From NCBI GenBank assembly GCA_020353215.1, contig CP070692.1, positions 451,517 through 483,963 of the forward strand: DNA of 32,447 bases, written 5' to 3'. Origin of the DNA: Deltaproteobacteria bacterium. GTDB lineage: Bacteria > Desulfobacterota > Syntrophobacteria > BM002. Numbering within the stretch: position 1 is the first letter of the stretch; every line of letters begins with the position of its first letter. A program made the translations under genes and the position numbers. This document shows, piece by piece, positions 25,520-32,447 of the stretch. The notes under the pieces are model-generated. The model ran no database searches, was not told the DNA's origin, and was given only the letters and a program-made list of their open reading frames with translations.

Positions 25520-25638
25520 ATAACACCTCCTTCAGTGAATAGGCGACGGTAGCTAAGCCTTAAGCTGACAGCCAGGCAACTCAATCCTCAAGATACTCTG
25601 ATCAGCAGACAACGATAATCCATAAGCTTGTCCAATGC

Positions 25639-26628
25639 TTACCACAGAATCAAGCTGCTGCCCCAAGTGAGACCACCACCAAAACCACACAGCAACACGA
25701 GATCGCCTTTCTTCAAACGGCCGTTTCGCCTCGCCTCATCCAGAGCAATAGCCATACTCGCGGAGGACATATTACCATAGCGGTCGAGGTTCACGAAAAT
25801 GCGCTCCATGGGAACCTGTAGCTTTCTGGCCATTGCCTGGATGATTCGGATGTTGGCTTGATGGGGGATGTACAAATCTATTTGATCCGGCGTCAATCCG
25901 TTTGTTTCCAGGGCTTCCTCGCAAGCCAAGGTAAAATATTCCACCGCCACTCTGAATGTGGCCGGTGCCTCAACCAGCTGCAGATAGTGAAGACCGCGAT
26001 CCACACTCTCATGACATATGGGAGTGGTTCTGGAGCCACCCCCCGGCATCAGGAGATTTTCCCCCTTTGAACCATCGCTATGCACTTTAGTAGAAAGTAT
26101 CTCCGCACCGTCACCCTTCCCGGAATCTAGCACCACAGCCCCCGCCCCATCACCCCAGAGAATACAGGAGGCTCGATCCTGCCAGTTGACGGTCCGAGTC
26201 ATAACTTCAGCAGCCACTACCAGAGCATTGGTATAGGTGCCGCTTTTCAGATACTGTTCCGCCACGGATAACCCAAAAAGAAAGCCGCAGCAGGCGGCTG
26301 TCACGTCGAATGAGAGTGCGCGATTGGCAGAGAGTTTTCTCTCCAACCAGTTCGCCCCTGAGGGGCAACAAGTATCGGGTGTTATCGTGGCCATCACTAA
26401 CAGATCTAGATTCTCGGGTTCCATTTTTGCCTGAACCAGTGCCTTCTGAGCTGCATCTTTACCTAGATCCGATGCGCTTTGATCTGGTCGTGCCTGCCGT
26501 CGTTCCCTAATGCCGGTCCGTTTTAGGATCCATTCATCAGAGGTGTCGACCAGCTTTTCAAGATCAAAATTGGTCAAAACCCTTTCCGGTAGGAATGACC
26601 CCGTGCCTGTGATCCTGACCGTAGTCAT
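25639..26628 (-). CDS. fabH: 3-oxoacyl-ACP synthase III (KAS III)
   Basis: 329 residues. It condenses an acyl-CoA primer (usually acetyl-CoA) with malonyl-ACP to start fatty acid synthesis; cytosolic. Catalytic triad: C113 in TAACCGFLFGL, H256 in IPHQANIRI and N286 in RYGNMSSAS (NTSAAS is more usual). TSDEWILKRTGIRER near residue 30 and GDGAGAVVLD are family blocks. AAAGGAGAG precedes the ATG by six bases. It is not next to plsX, fabD or acpP as is common; instead OYE, YkgJ, SDR and ferredoxin genes follow on the strand, so a specialised KAS III-like enzyme is also possible. Confidence 0.93.
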   Translation of the reverse strand: MTTVRITGTGSFLPERVLTNFDLEKLVDTSDEWILKRTGIRERRQARPDQSASDLGKDAAQKALVQAKMEPENLDLLVMATITPDTCCPSGANWLERKLSANRALSFDVTAACCGFLFGLSVAEQYLKSGTYTNALVVAAEVMTRTVNWQDRASCILWGDGAGAVVLDSGKGDGAEILSTKVHSDGSKGENLLMPGGGSRTTPICHESVDRGLHYLQLVEAPATFRVAVEYFTLACEEALETNGLTPDQIDLYIPHQANIRIIQAMARKLQVPMERIFVNLDRYGNMSSASMAIALDEARRNGRLKKGDLVLLCGFGGGLTWGSSLILW

Positions 26629-27359
26629 ACGGAACTCTCCTTTCTGCTAGCCCACTCAGAAAGCACTAGGCAAACGTCTAACAAATATCCACTTGGCATG
26701 TCAAACAACAGCGAATTTCCTTTTCAGGTTGTCCGTTTTGGTCTGACCAAACACTCATCGCTAACCACTGCGAGCATTCCGATAACCCACCGCTGCCAAA
26801 CTCGGATTCAGTTGACGAACCCCAGTAGTTCCGCCGCAAGTTCTGACGCCTGAACTCTCGAGCCTTTTAGCACTTGAAATCCGCCTCTAGTAGATTTATA
26901 AAGGAAATACGAGCTAGTTGGAAGGAATCTTCGCGCTGAAATGATTACTTTGTAGTCCTATGCGGGAGATCCCAAATCGGACAAGAATCAGTCAAAGAAT
27001 GGTTAGCAATGACGGCAGGGTAAGTTCGGCGATGTAAGGGCTCTATCATTATCAAATTCGGAGAAGCTCCCCTCGATCTGCTGTCCGGCATCAGCGATTT
27101 TCGGCCTGAGCTTGGAAGTTAAGGGAGTTGAAGTCATCAGGGCTGACGCTTCGTTACCTCGGCCATGGATGTGAGCCAGCCAAATCCTTAATTCCACGGG
27201 TGGACTGAACCACCGATCGCAGTCCCTGCCCCGCCCTTCGGCAATGAGGGGTTGGAGAACGATCCAATAAAAAGGGATAATTCCTTATCGTCGAATCACC
27301 CCCAAGTTGGACTGCCGGAAGCTTCAACTTGAACACCAAGAGTTCCGGGTGAAAGAGAT
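26629..27359. other. Long divergent intergenic region
   Basis: About 730 bp between fabH (-) and the histidine kinase (+). A 7-bp inverted repeat CAAGTTG/CAACTTG (27303-27309, 27325-27331) sits ~30 bp before the kinase start, where it could act on translation. No gene or known RNA motif is recognised; minus-strand frames at 27003-27339 are unsupported. Confidence 0.4.
26676..26704 (-). promoter_or_regulatory. Candidate promoter upstream of fabH
   Basis: On the minus strand TTGACA (26704-26699) is a perfect -35 hexamer; after 17-18 bases the -10 region is poor (TTAGAC or TAGACG). About 50 bp before the start codon. Confidence 0.3.
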
Positions 27360-28778
27360 ATGTTTCAAAGCAAGGTGGAAACAGTGCGACAAAGAGTGAG
27401 AGAAAAGCGAAAGAGTTACACCAAGTACAACTTCAAGCGCCTCCAAGAAGAGGCATTCGCTACATTCTTCGATCTGGCTCAGGAGTATACCACCCTCGAC
27501 AACCTGTATCTCGTGTCCACCTTGGTGCCCAAGGAGTTCTTCGGCCTCGATGCTCAGCTCTATCTGCTGGATGAGGAAGGTAAGACCCTGAGCCTAATCT
27601 GCTCTAGCACCAACGGACTTACGAAAGATTTCTCCGCTGGAAGCCAGGAGATTGTGGTCAAGGATAGCCCTTACTTTGCGGGGAACTCCTACGTTATTCC
27701 CATTCGTGGAAACAAGGCGGTGAGCGATCTTTTGCCTTTTCAGGACTTCAAACAGATACTCGGCATGTTTGAATTATCACCATCCGAGAAGATCAGCGAA
27801 CAGGAAAGTTTTTTTCTCGAGAAGTTCACCAACCGAATAGGTTATAATCTGCATCAGAAGCAGTTAATCCAACAGAATCTTCACCATATCAAGTTTATTA
27901 ACCAACTTGTAGCTGACATCGAGCACAATGTCATCTCGCCCAATATCTACTACAGGCTCTTTCTCAAAAAACTCCAACGACGTATTGAAGAGAGTCGTAA
28001 GATTCAGGATAAAGTAAGAGAATTGGTATCGTTCTGCCCTGAAATAGATGATCGGACCTGTCGAAAGCTCCGTGACATCTTCCAGTCAATGGGAACAAAC
28101 CTTGAAGCCCTGACCGAATCCAGAAAGGAAATGGAGAGGCAGTACGAACATACCAGTCTATACCTGGAGACCTTGTTGCGCCGCGAACACTTCCGGCGTG
28201 GCACATACGTGCTGCGCAAACAACGGTGCAATTTCAAGACGGAAATCATTGAGCCGACACTCGCTCGCTATCTGCCGCGTTTCAAGAACAAGAATATTAA
28301 GGTGGACAATCGGTTGGAGGAAGTTCCCGATGAACTTCTGGAGTTGGTGGTTGACAAGGGACTCCTGGCTCAGGTTTATGACAATTTTTTCTCTAATGCC
28401 GTCAAATATACCGAGGAGATCGTCGACGAGTACGGCTACCGGGTAAAATTCCTCTCTTACGGCAAGAAACTTTTGAAAGACTATTTCGGCCACGGCGTGG
28501 ATGGTATTAAGTTCACCGTCTTCACCACCGGCAAACCCATCGCTGACAACGAGGGCGAACGGCTTTTCGAAGAAGGCTACCGTCGTGCGGGGAGCGATTT
28601 TGAAGTTGGCAGCGGCCACGGTCTTCATTTTGTCCAGCAAATCATCGAAATCCACGGGGGCGAGGTGGGAGCGGAACCCCAGAAGTATGGCAATACCTTT
28701 TACTTCATTTTACCGCAACGTCACGAGCAGCTGACCGTCGCCACCGCCCAGGAAGATGCCAGGAGCAGAGCATGGTGA
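27360..28778 (+). CDS. Soluble histidine kinase with degenerate motifs
   Basis: 472 residues, no TM segment. A GAF-like sensory region (~30-135) is followed by a dimerisation helix with the candidate phospho-acceptor H189 in LVADIEHNVISPN, a coiled-coil-like stretch (195-280), and an ATPase domain: N-box DNFFSNAVKYT (341-351), G1 region FTVFTTGKPIA (385-395) lacking the usual Asp or Asn, and G2 box GSGHGLHFVQQIIEIHGG (417-434). The residue after H189 is Asn, not Glu or Asp. No response regulator is adjacent, so the partner is distant or the protein is a sensor with little kinase activity. Its TGA overlaps the next gene by seven bases. Confidence 0.85.
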   Translation: MFQSKVETVRQRVREKRKSYTKYNFKRLQEEAFATFFDLAQEYTTLDNLYLVSTLVPKEFFGLDAQLYLLDEEGKTLSLICSSTNGLTKDFSAGSQEIVVKDSPYFAGNSYVIPIRGNKAVSDLLPFQDFKQILGMFELSPSEKISEQESFFLEKFTNRIGYNLHQKQLIQQNLHHIKFINQLVADIEHNVISPNIYYRLFLKKLQRRIEESRKIQDKVRELVSFCPEIDDRTCRKLRDIFQSMGTNLEALTESRKEMERQYEHTSLYLETLLRREHFRRGTYVLRKQRCNFKTEIIEPTLARYLPRFKNKNIKVDNRLEEVPDELLELVVDKGLLAQVYDNFFSNAVKYTEEIVDEYGYRVKFLSYGKKLLKDYFGHGVDGIKFTVFTTGKPIADNEGERLFEEGYRRAGSDFEVGSGHGLHFVQQIIEIHGGEVGAEPQKYGNTFYFILPQRHEQLTVATAQEDARSRAW

Positions 28779-29011
28779 GGGCCTTGCTTTGGTGGGCCAT
28801 GAACGCCGCTGGGGCAGTGTTGTCCATTTTTTTTCTCGTCTTCGGTATCGATTTGTGCCGAGCCGCCTATCACCTCCAGCATCCTTACCAGTTCATCATT
28901 ACCTTCTTTGCCTCTAATCTGATTATCTTGATCAGTGTTGTTTTCCTGGCCGGTGTGGTGGTACGGGTCGTCAGCCGCCTCCGCCACGGTCAGCCACGTC
29001 CCGGCGTTTGA
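28772..29011 (+). CDS. Small two-helix membrane protein
   Basis: 79 residues with two hydrophobic segments (about 5-27 and 42-66) separated by a short His-containing loop and a basic C-terminus, suggesting both ends are cytoplasmic. I do not recognise the family. AGGAG seven bases before ATG 28772, and overlaps with the kinase stop upstream and with an alternative TTG start of the methyltransferase downstream, support a real coupled gene. It could give the soluble kinase a membrane contact; this is inference. Confidence 0.68.
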   Translation: MVRALLWWAMNAAGAVLSIFFLVFGIDLCRAAYHLQHPYQFIITFFASNLIILISVVFLAGVVVRVVSRLRHGQPRPGV

Positions 29012-29049
29012 GTCTTTTTAAATTCCCGACCACAGCGAACTGGATTCCC

Positions 29050-29967
29050 ATGACAAGCCGGTCTCCTGAACAGTGCTTTGCTTCATATCGCAGTATCATT
29101 TTAGACTTTGCCGACTTTTGCGAGAAGCTCCGTCATCCCCTGCCGGTACACCTGCGTATCAATACCCTCAAAGCTTTGGTCACAGAAACTTGCTTGCGAC
29201 TGACTCGCCTTGGCATCCAATGGATCTTAGAAGACCCCATCGACATTGTACTGCGAGTCAGAAACGGTGTTCGACCAGGCCACCTCCGGGAGTACTCGCT
29301 GGGCCACCTCCACTCCCAGGCATTTTCGTCTGTGCTGGCGGGTCTGATCCTGGATCCCAAACCTGCCAGTCTGGTGCTGGATCTATGTGCCGCCCCAGGC
29401 AGCAAGACGACCTTGCTCGCCCAACTCATGCGCAACAATGGCGTCATAGTGGCAAATGAGAAGAACCCAACCCGTCTCATACCTTTACGAACCAACCTGA
29501 AGCGACTTGGCGTTACGAACACCATTAGCGTTTGCTATCCGGGCCAGCATTTTCCCAAACTCCTCGCTTTTGACCGGGTGCTGGTGGACGTTCCATGTTC
29601 GGGGGAGGGAACGCTTAGGACCGGTCCTGACGGTACACTGCGGTGGTCGGGCCAGAGTGGGAGCCGTTTACCCTCACTTCAGCGCGAGCTTCTTCTCAGG
29701 GCTTTTGATCTACTGGCACCGAATGGAATCCTTGTCTATTCCACCTGTACCTATAATCCGGATGAGAATGAGAGTGTGGTGCAGTGCCTTCTCGATAACC
29801 GACCGGCAAGCATTGAGCCCATTTCTCTGGACATACCGCATGCGCCTGGTTTGGAAAGATGGCAGGAGATAACATATGACCCCTCCATACGTCTGTGCTG
29901 GCGTATCTACCCCCACCAACTCGACACAGTGGGATTCTTCCTGGCCAGAGTGGGTAGAGCAAACTGA
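29050..29967 (+). CDS. RsmB/NOP-family RNA cytosine-5 methyltransferase
   Basis: 305 residues from ATG 29050; a TTG at 29008 overlapping the previous stop is possible but adds 14 residues that do not look like the family. SAM-binding motif I LDLCAAPGSKTT (about 111-122), the motif IV PCSGEGT with C183, and the motif VI STCTYNPDENE with catalytic C233 are all present, so it should be an active m5C methyltransferase on rRNA or tRNA. The NusB-like N-terminal domain of RsmB is missing. The protein ends soon after RIYPHQLDTVGFFLARV; the PUA-like region that can follow in this family is in another frame downstream. Confidence 0.9.
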   Translation: MTSRSPEQCFASYRSIILDFADFCEKLRHPLPVHLRINTLKALVTETCLRLTRLGIQWILEDPIDIVLRVRNGVRPGHLREYSLGHLHSQAFSSVLAGLILDPKPASLVLDLCAAPGSKTTLLAQLMRNNGVIVANEKNPTRLIPLRTNLKRLGVTNTISVCYPGQHFPKLLAFDRVLVDVPCSGEGTLRTGPDGTLRWSGQSGSRLPSLQRELLLRAFDLLAPNGILVYSTCTYNPDENESVVQCLLDNRPASIEPISLDIPHAPGLERWQEITYDPSIRLCWRIYPHQLDTVGFFLARVGRAN

Positions 29968-30412
29968 ACGAAAGCGCTTACTGGGATTTCTGCAAGATCG
30001 CTTTGGTATGCCCCAGACAATTTTCGCCGATTACCATCTCCTGAGACGAGGCGCGACTGTGTGGTTATTGAGCCAGCACAGTCGACTACCTGCTCTGGCT
30101 TCACTGCGGGTAGAATCCGTTGGTCTCCCCTTACTTCGTCAGGTGAATACATACCTTAAACCTACCACGGCTGCGCTGCAGGTCTTTGGGAATTATGCGA
30201 CTAGGAATGTCGTCAACTTGGCATCGAGTCAACTGACAGAGTTGGTGGCAAACGGAATACTCACCAGTGATTTCGCTTTCAGCTCAGGCTATGTAATAGT
30301 TGAGACGGAAGGCATAATCATTGGTTGCGCTCTTTATCTTCCTGGACGCCTCATAAGCCAGTTTCCTCGTCATCTGTTCACGGCTCAAACCTGGGAAGAC
30401 CTATCGAAATAG
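29876..30412 (+). CDS. PUA-like RNA-binding domain protein (RsmF C-terminal type)
   Basis: 178 residues in the +1 frame, overlapping the methyltransferase by 92 bases. The first ~30 residues are encoded by sequence also coding for the methyltransferase end; the recognisable part runs from KRLLGFLQDRFG through the ADYHLLRRGATVWLLS, LLRQVNTYLKPTTAALQVFG and SGYVIVETEGIIIGCALYLPGRLISQFPRHL stretches typical of the RNA-binding C-terminal region of RsmF-like methyltransferases. AGGAGA seven bases before the internal ATG is a good ribosome binding site and no other start exists before 30008. Either a genuinely separate subunit or half of a broken fusion gene. Confidence 0.72.
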   Translation: MTPPYVCAGVSTPTNSTQWDSSWPEWVEQTERKRLLGFLQDRFGMPQTIFADYHLLRRGATVWLLSQHSRLPALASLRVESVGLPLLRQVNTYLKPTTAALQVFGNYATRNVVNLASSQLTELVANGILTSDFAFSSGYVIVETEGIIIGCALYLPGRLISQFPRHLFTAQTWEDLSK

Positions 30413-30708
30413 GACTGCAAGAAGGTCTTGCGTTGATCCGGAATTCCCTCCTTGCCTGCAAGTACCTGCGCTGCAAGTCCAGTTGGTCGCGTTGACTAGC
30501 CCGCACGCCATCGTGTTGTATTTTGCTAGATTCCTGTGCATTCGTCACCGGTCTCCATACGGGGAAGTCCTGAAGGATGGTGCTATGGACGCGAGGGCTT
30601 GTGGACTGTAGGAAATGAGATATCGGAAGGTTCTACCTAAGGGATTGGAAAACTGAGATCTTCGATGCGAGATCCCTCAATTCCCGAATTCCTTGGTTTA
30701 TCGAAGGC
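30413..30708. other. Spacer between convergent genes
   Basis: About 295 bp. GCAAGA-AGG-TCTTGC immediately after the PUA gene forms a compact perfect 6-bp hairpin (about 30417-30431), but no T-run follows. No gene supported. Confidence 0.4.
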
Positions 30709-30990
30709 CTAGTCGGTTTCCTTCACAGTATCGGATTTTTTGGTCTTATCGGCCTTTTCTTCTTTGGTGCCTTCTTCGTTAGCACTTTTCCCCGACTCAA
30801 TTCCGGGTTTCTTGCCAGCATAATCGGTCACGTACCAGCCGGTTCCTTTGAGGTGAAAGCTGTTCAATGACATCAATTTGTTCAGTTTACCACTGCACTG
30901 CGGACAGTCCGTCAGAGGGGGATCAGAAAACTTCTGCAGACTTTCGGTTATCTTGCGACACTTATTGCACTCATACTCGTAAATGGGCAC
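30709..30990 (-). CDS. FmdB-family zinc-ribbon protein
   Basis: 93 residues. The N-terminal zinc ribbon (MPIYEYECNKC, C8, C11; CPQC, C29, C32) matches the FmdB regulatory-protein family, small DNA- or RNA-binding proteins of unclear role. The conserved core ends near WYVTDYAGKK; the rest is a highly charged Lys/Glu/Ser tail that is probably disordered. Start is GTG with GGAGG nine bases upstream. A good sigma-70 promoter lies upstream. No connection to formamidase genes here. Confidence 0.9.
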   Translation of the reverse strand: MPIYEYECNKCRKITESLQKFSDPPLTDCPQCSGKLNKLMSLNSFHLKGTGWYVTDYAGKKPGIESGKSANEEGTKEEKADKTKKSDTVKETD

Positions 30991-31568
30991 TGATTCTTAC
31001 CTCCGGGTAATAATCGGTCTGGCTGTGCGCCTGTTTTCACGACCTGTTCATATATAATCAGGACTGTGTGTTTGTCAAGGGGGATGTTGCAAAAATCGGT
31101 CCAAACACACTTTGGTCGGCTTTTCACCGGAAAATGGCCCTATTGGCACACGCCAACCACGGCTCAATTCGTCTTGACCATACCTTCCCACCTTGATCCA
31201 AGAGACCAGCAAAAACTTGTCAGGAATGGCTACAGACCAACGACATCGATCATTCCATATGATCCCGCAAACACTCCATGAATTGGTAATTCTACCAGTG
31301 GGAGAAAGCGGCTGGTAATTTCAGGCACTTACGACACGGCTACGTCGTGCAGAGGGGAACAAAACAACCTCGATTTGCACCCGATACGCACCTGATTTAA
31401 CCCCAAATCATGCACTTTAGACGGGCCTGCTTCGGCGGGCTCTGTTTTTGAGGACGGCTGATACTTGTCTTTTTTTGCAGTAGTTGACTTTTACCCTGTA
31501 ATAATATTAACCACATGCTAAAAGGGAATTACAGTTTCACCCAACCGAGTGGTATAGCAAGGTGAACA
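30991..31568. other. Mostly gene-free region upstream of the broken reading frames
   Basis: Contains the FmdB promoter and then ~490 bp without a supported gene. A plus-strand frame at 31066-31281 (GTG start) has no ribosome binding site in position and no family motif. T-rich sequence near 31462-31480 has no clean stem before it. Confidence 0.4.
31051..31078 (-). promoter_or_regulatory. Sigma-70 promoter of the FmdB gene
   Basis: On the minus strand a perfect TTGACA (31078-31073) is followed after 16 bases by TATATA (31056-31051). The start codon is about 60 bp downstream, giving a leader of roughly 50 nt. Confidence 0.6.
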
Positions 31569-32046
31569 ATGACAAGAGCTTTCTTCCAATGGGGAAATGT
31601 TCCCGGCTGTACACGCTGGATGGACCTGAAGGAGTCCGAGTACCTGACTTTACATCCAGACATTGGCGAAGACCCGAATAAAGTCCCGCGCAAAGGCGTT
31701 GTGCCTGGAGACCAGTACCCATATTCTCTGTCAAAATACGTCGCTGCGCACGCGGTTGTCCTGTATGGCAAGCCAAAATCCCGTGGCATAGAGTTAGAAT
31801 CGTCGATATTGCCAGATTTCTTGGCCCGTATTCCGTAACCCCTAACCTGCTGCGCGTCTGGCGAACCCAAGATAGATTCCTTGCGATGATCGCAGAACTA
31901 CGGCGGGAGTTTGCAGCGTACCATATCGACTTTATTGGCGACCCCAAACACTCGGTCCGAGACAAGCTTGGACTGGCCCAGGAATCGTCCTTTTATACTT
32001 TGGAATTGGGGAAGAAATACAGCACTTGGTATCCAGCAGAAAGATA
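31569..32046 (+). pseudogene. Unrecognised coding sequence, apparently frame-shifted
   Basis: Two protein-like frames overlap. The first starts at ATG 31569 (RDQYPYSLSKYVAAHAVVLYGKP stretch: PGDQYPYSLSKYVAAHAVVL, near 31707-31766) and stops at 31838. The second is open from 31682 to the TAA at 32046 and reads convincingly from about 31796 (IVDIARFLGPYSVTPNLLRVW, then FLAMIAELRREFAAYHIDF). Joining them with a frameshift near 31790 would give a protein of about 159 residues. I do not know the family. A sequencing error, a true mutation, or two small overlapping genes would all fit. Confidence 0.4.
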
Positions 32047-32447
32047 ACGGATAAACCGACAACGGAAAGTAGTGAGTCTGATTTGCCGACTAGATATTTC
32101 CATTTTCTATTGCACCTTCACATCCTATTTGACCCACTTCCACATGGGGACGTCACCGATCTTACTCGGTATGTTGACGTGGCCTCCAGATTCGGAAACG
32201 CTTCCAGGTTCGTTACGGATTTACCAGAATGCAAAACCAAAGAACAGGAAATCGGGGCTGTCAAAGCCCTCTACATTGACGTGCTCAATGATATCATCAA
32301 GCATGAGACCTGCATGTTGCCGAGACAGGAGAACATTCTATCCGTGGACGATATTCATTTGGGAATTGAGGCTTTAGTGATCCCCGAAAATATACGTCTC
32401 ATATGGCAGCCACTTTATTCACCGCAATGCAATCCAGTGGAAAACAT
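31876..32447 (+). mobile_element. IS630-like transposase C-terminal region, partial or degraded
   Basis: A frame open from 31876 to the window end (190 codons) finishes with IPENIRLIWQPLYSPQCNPVEN (about 32380-32445 in pieces), which matches the IS630/Tc1-type signature of PeNIrLi-LPpYSPelNPvE, where the last Glu is the third catalytic residue. Just before it, SVDDIHLGIEAL could be the remnant of the second-Asp motif (VLDGAGWHxS-like) with residues lost. The N-terminal half has no clear match, and no start with a ribosome binding site is seen. The element continues past the window. Confidence 0.45.

Noticed and set aside
31529-31965. Minus-strand frames of 113 and 142 codons
   Set aside because: Arg/Ser/Gly-rich translations with no motifs; the plus strand reads better.

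Overview
The window looks like chromosomal DNA of a Gram-negative, probably anaerobic bacterium, most likely a member of the Desulfobacterota (former Deltaproteobacteria). The Gram-negative envelope is indicated by an MltC-type lytic transglycosylase, a PilP-type pilus protein and a type IV prepilin. The anaerobic, low-potential redox lifestyle is suggested by a NuoE/NuoF/NuoG-like iron-sulfur diaphorase, a single-cluster ferredoxin, an Fe-S old-yellow-enzyme reductase and a radical SAM protein. The taxonomic guess is inference; there is no rRNA, tRNA or CRISPR array here. Coding is interrupted by many long gene-free spacers (300-900 bp).

Layout. 1-1.8 kb (+): the end of an unknown gene, deoC, and a glyoxalase II-like metallo-hydrolase. 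2.6-7.4 kb (-): a thioredoxin-fold/HEAT-repeat fusion, an RNase Z-like metallo-hydrolase translationally coupled to a PHP phosphoesterase, and a short alpha-glucan phosphorylase. 8.3-10.9 kb (+): sparsely spaced small genes (a four-Cys mini-protein, a prepilin, and a PilP-like protein with an added pilin-like N-terminal region). 11.2-14.4 kb (+): a tight nuoE/nuoF/nuoG-like operon with no catalytic partner beside it, ending stop-to-stop against mltC (-). 16.0-16.9 kb (+): a SlyD-type FKBP and a membrane-anchored rhodanese whose stop codon lies in the terminal repeat of a 169-bp MITE-like element. 17.4-19.7 kb (-): dinB and a radical SAM gene. 20.0-22.1 kb (+): an MFS efflux pump overlapping an HD-domain hydrolase. 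22.4-26.6 kb (-): ferredoxin, YciK-type SDR, YkgJ-type Cys-cluster protein, Fe-S OYE reductase and fabH. 27.4-30.4 kb (+): a soluble histidine kinase, a two-TM mini-protein, an RsmB/NOP-type rRNA m5C methyltransferase, and a separate PUA-like RNA-binding protein that starts inside it. 30.7-31.0 kb (-): an FmdB zinc ribbon. 31.5-32.4 kb (+): broken reading frames with an IS630-like transposase tail running off the window.

How the genes fit together. The NuoEFG-like operon should move electrons between NAD(H) and an Fe-S carrier or an enzyme encoded elsewhere. The fabH, OYE, SDR and ferredoxin genes on one strand could serve acyl-chain chemistry, but this is only suggested by proximity. The kinase, mini-membrane protein, methyltransferase and PUA genes overlap one another and are probably translated as a coupled unit. 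No complete, clearly new system (defence, BGC, conjugative) was found. The most interesting points are the partnerless diaphorase with unusual Cys/His spacing, the split and overlapping methyltransferase/PUA pair, the Trx-HEAT fusion, the pilin-like/PilP hybrid and the MITE-like element.
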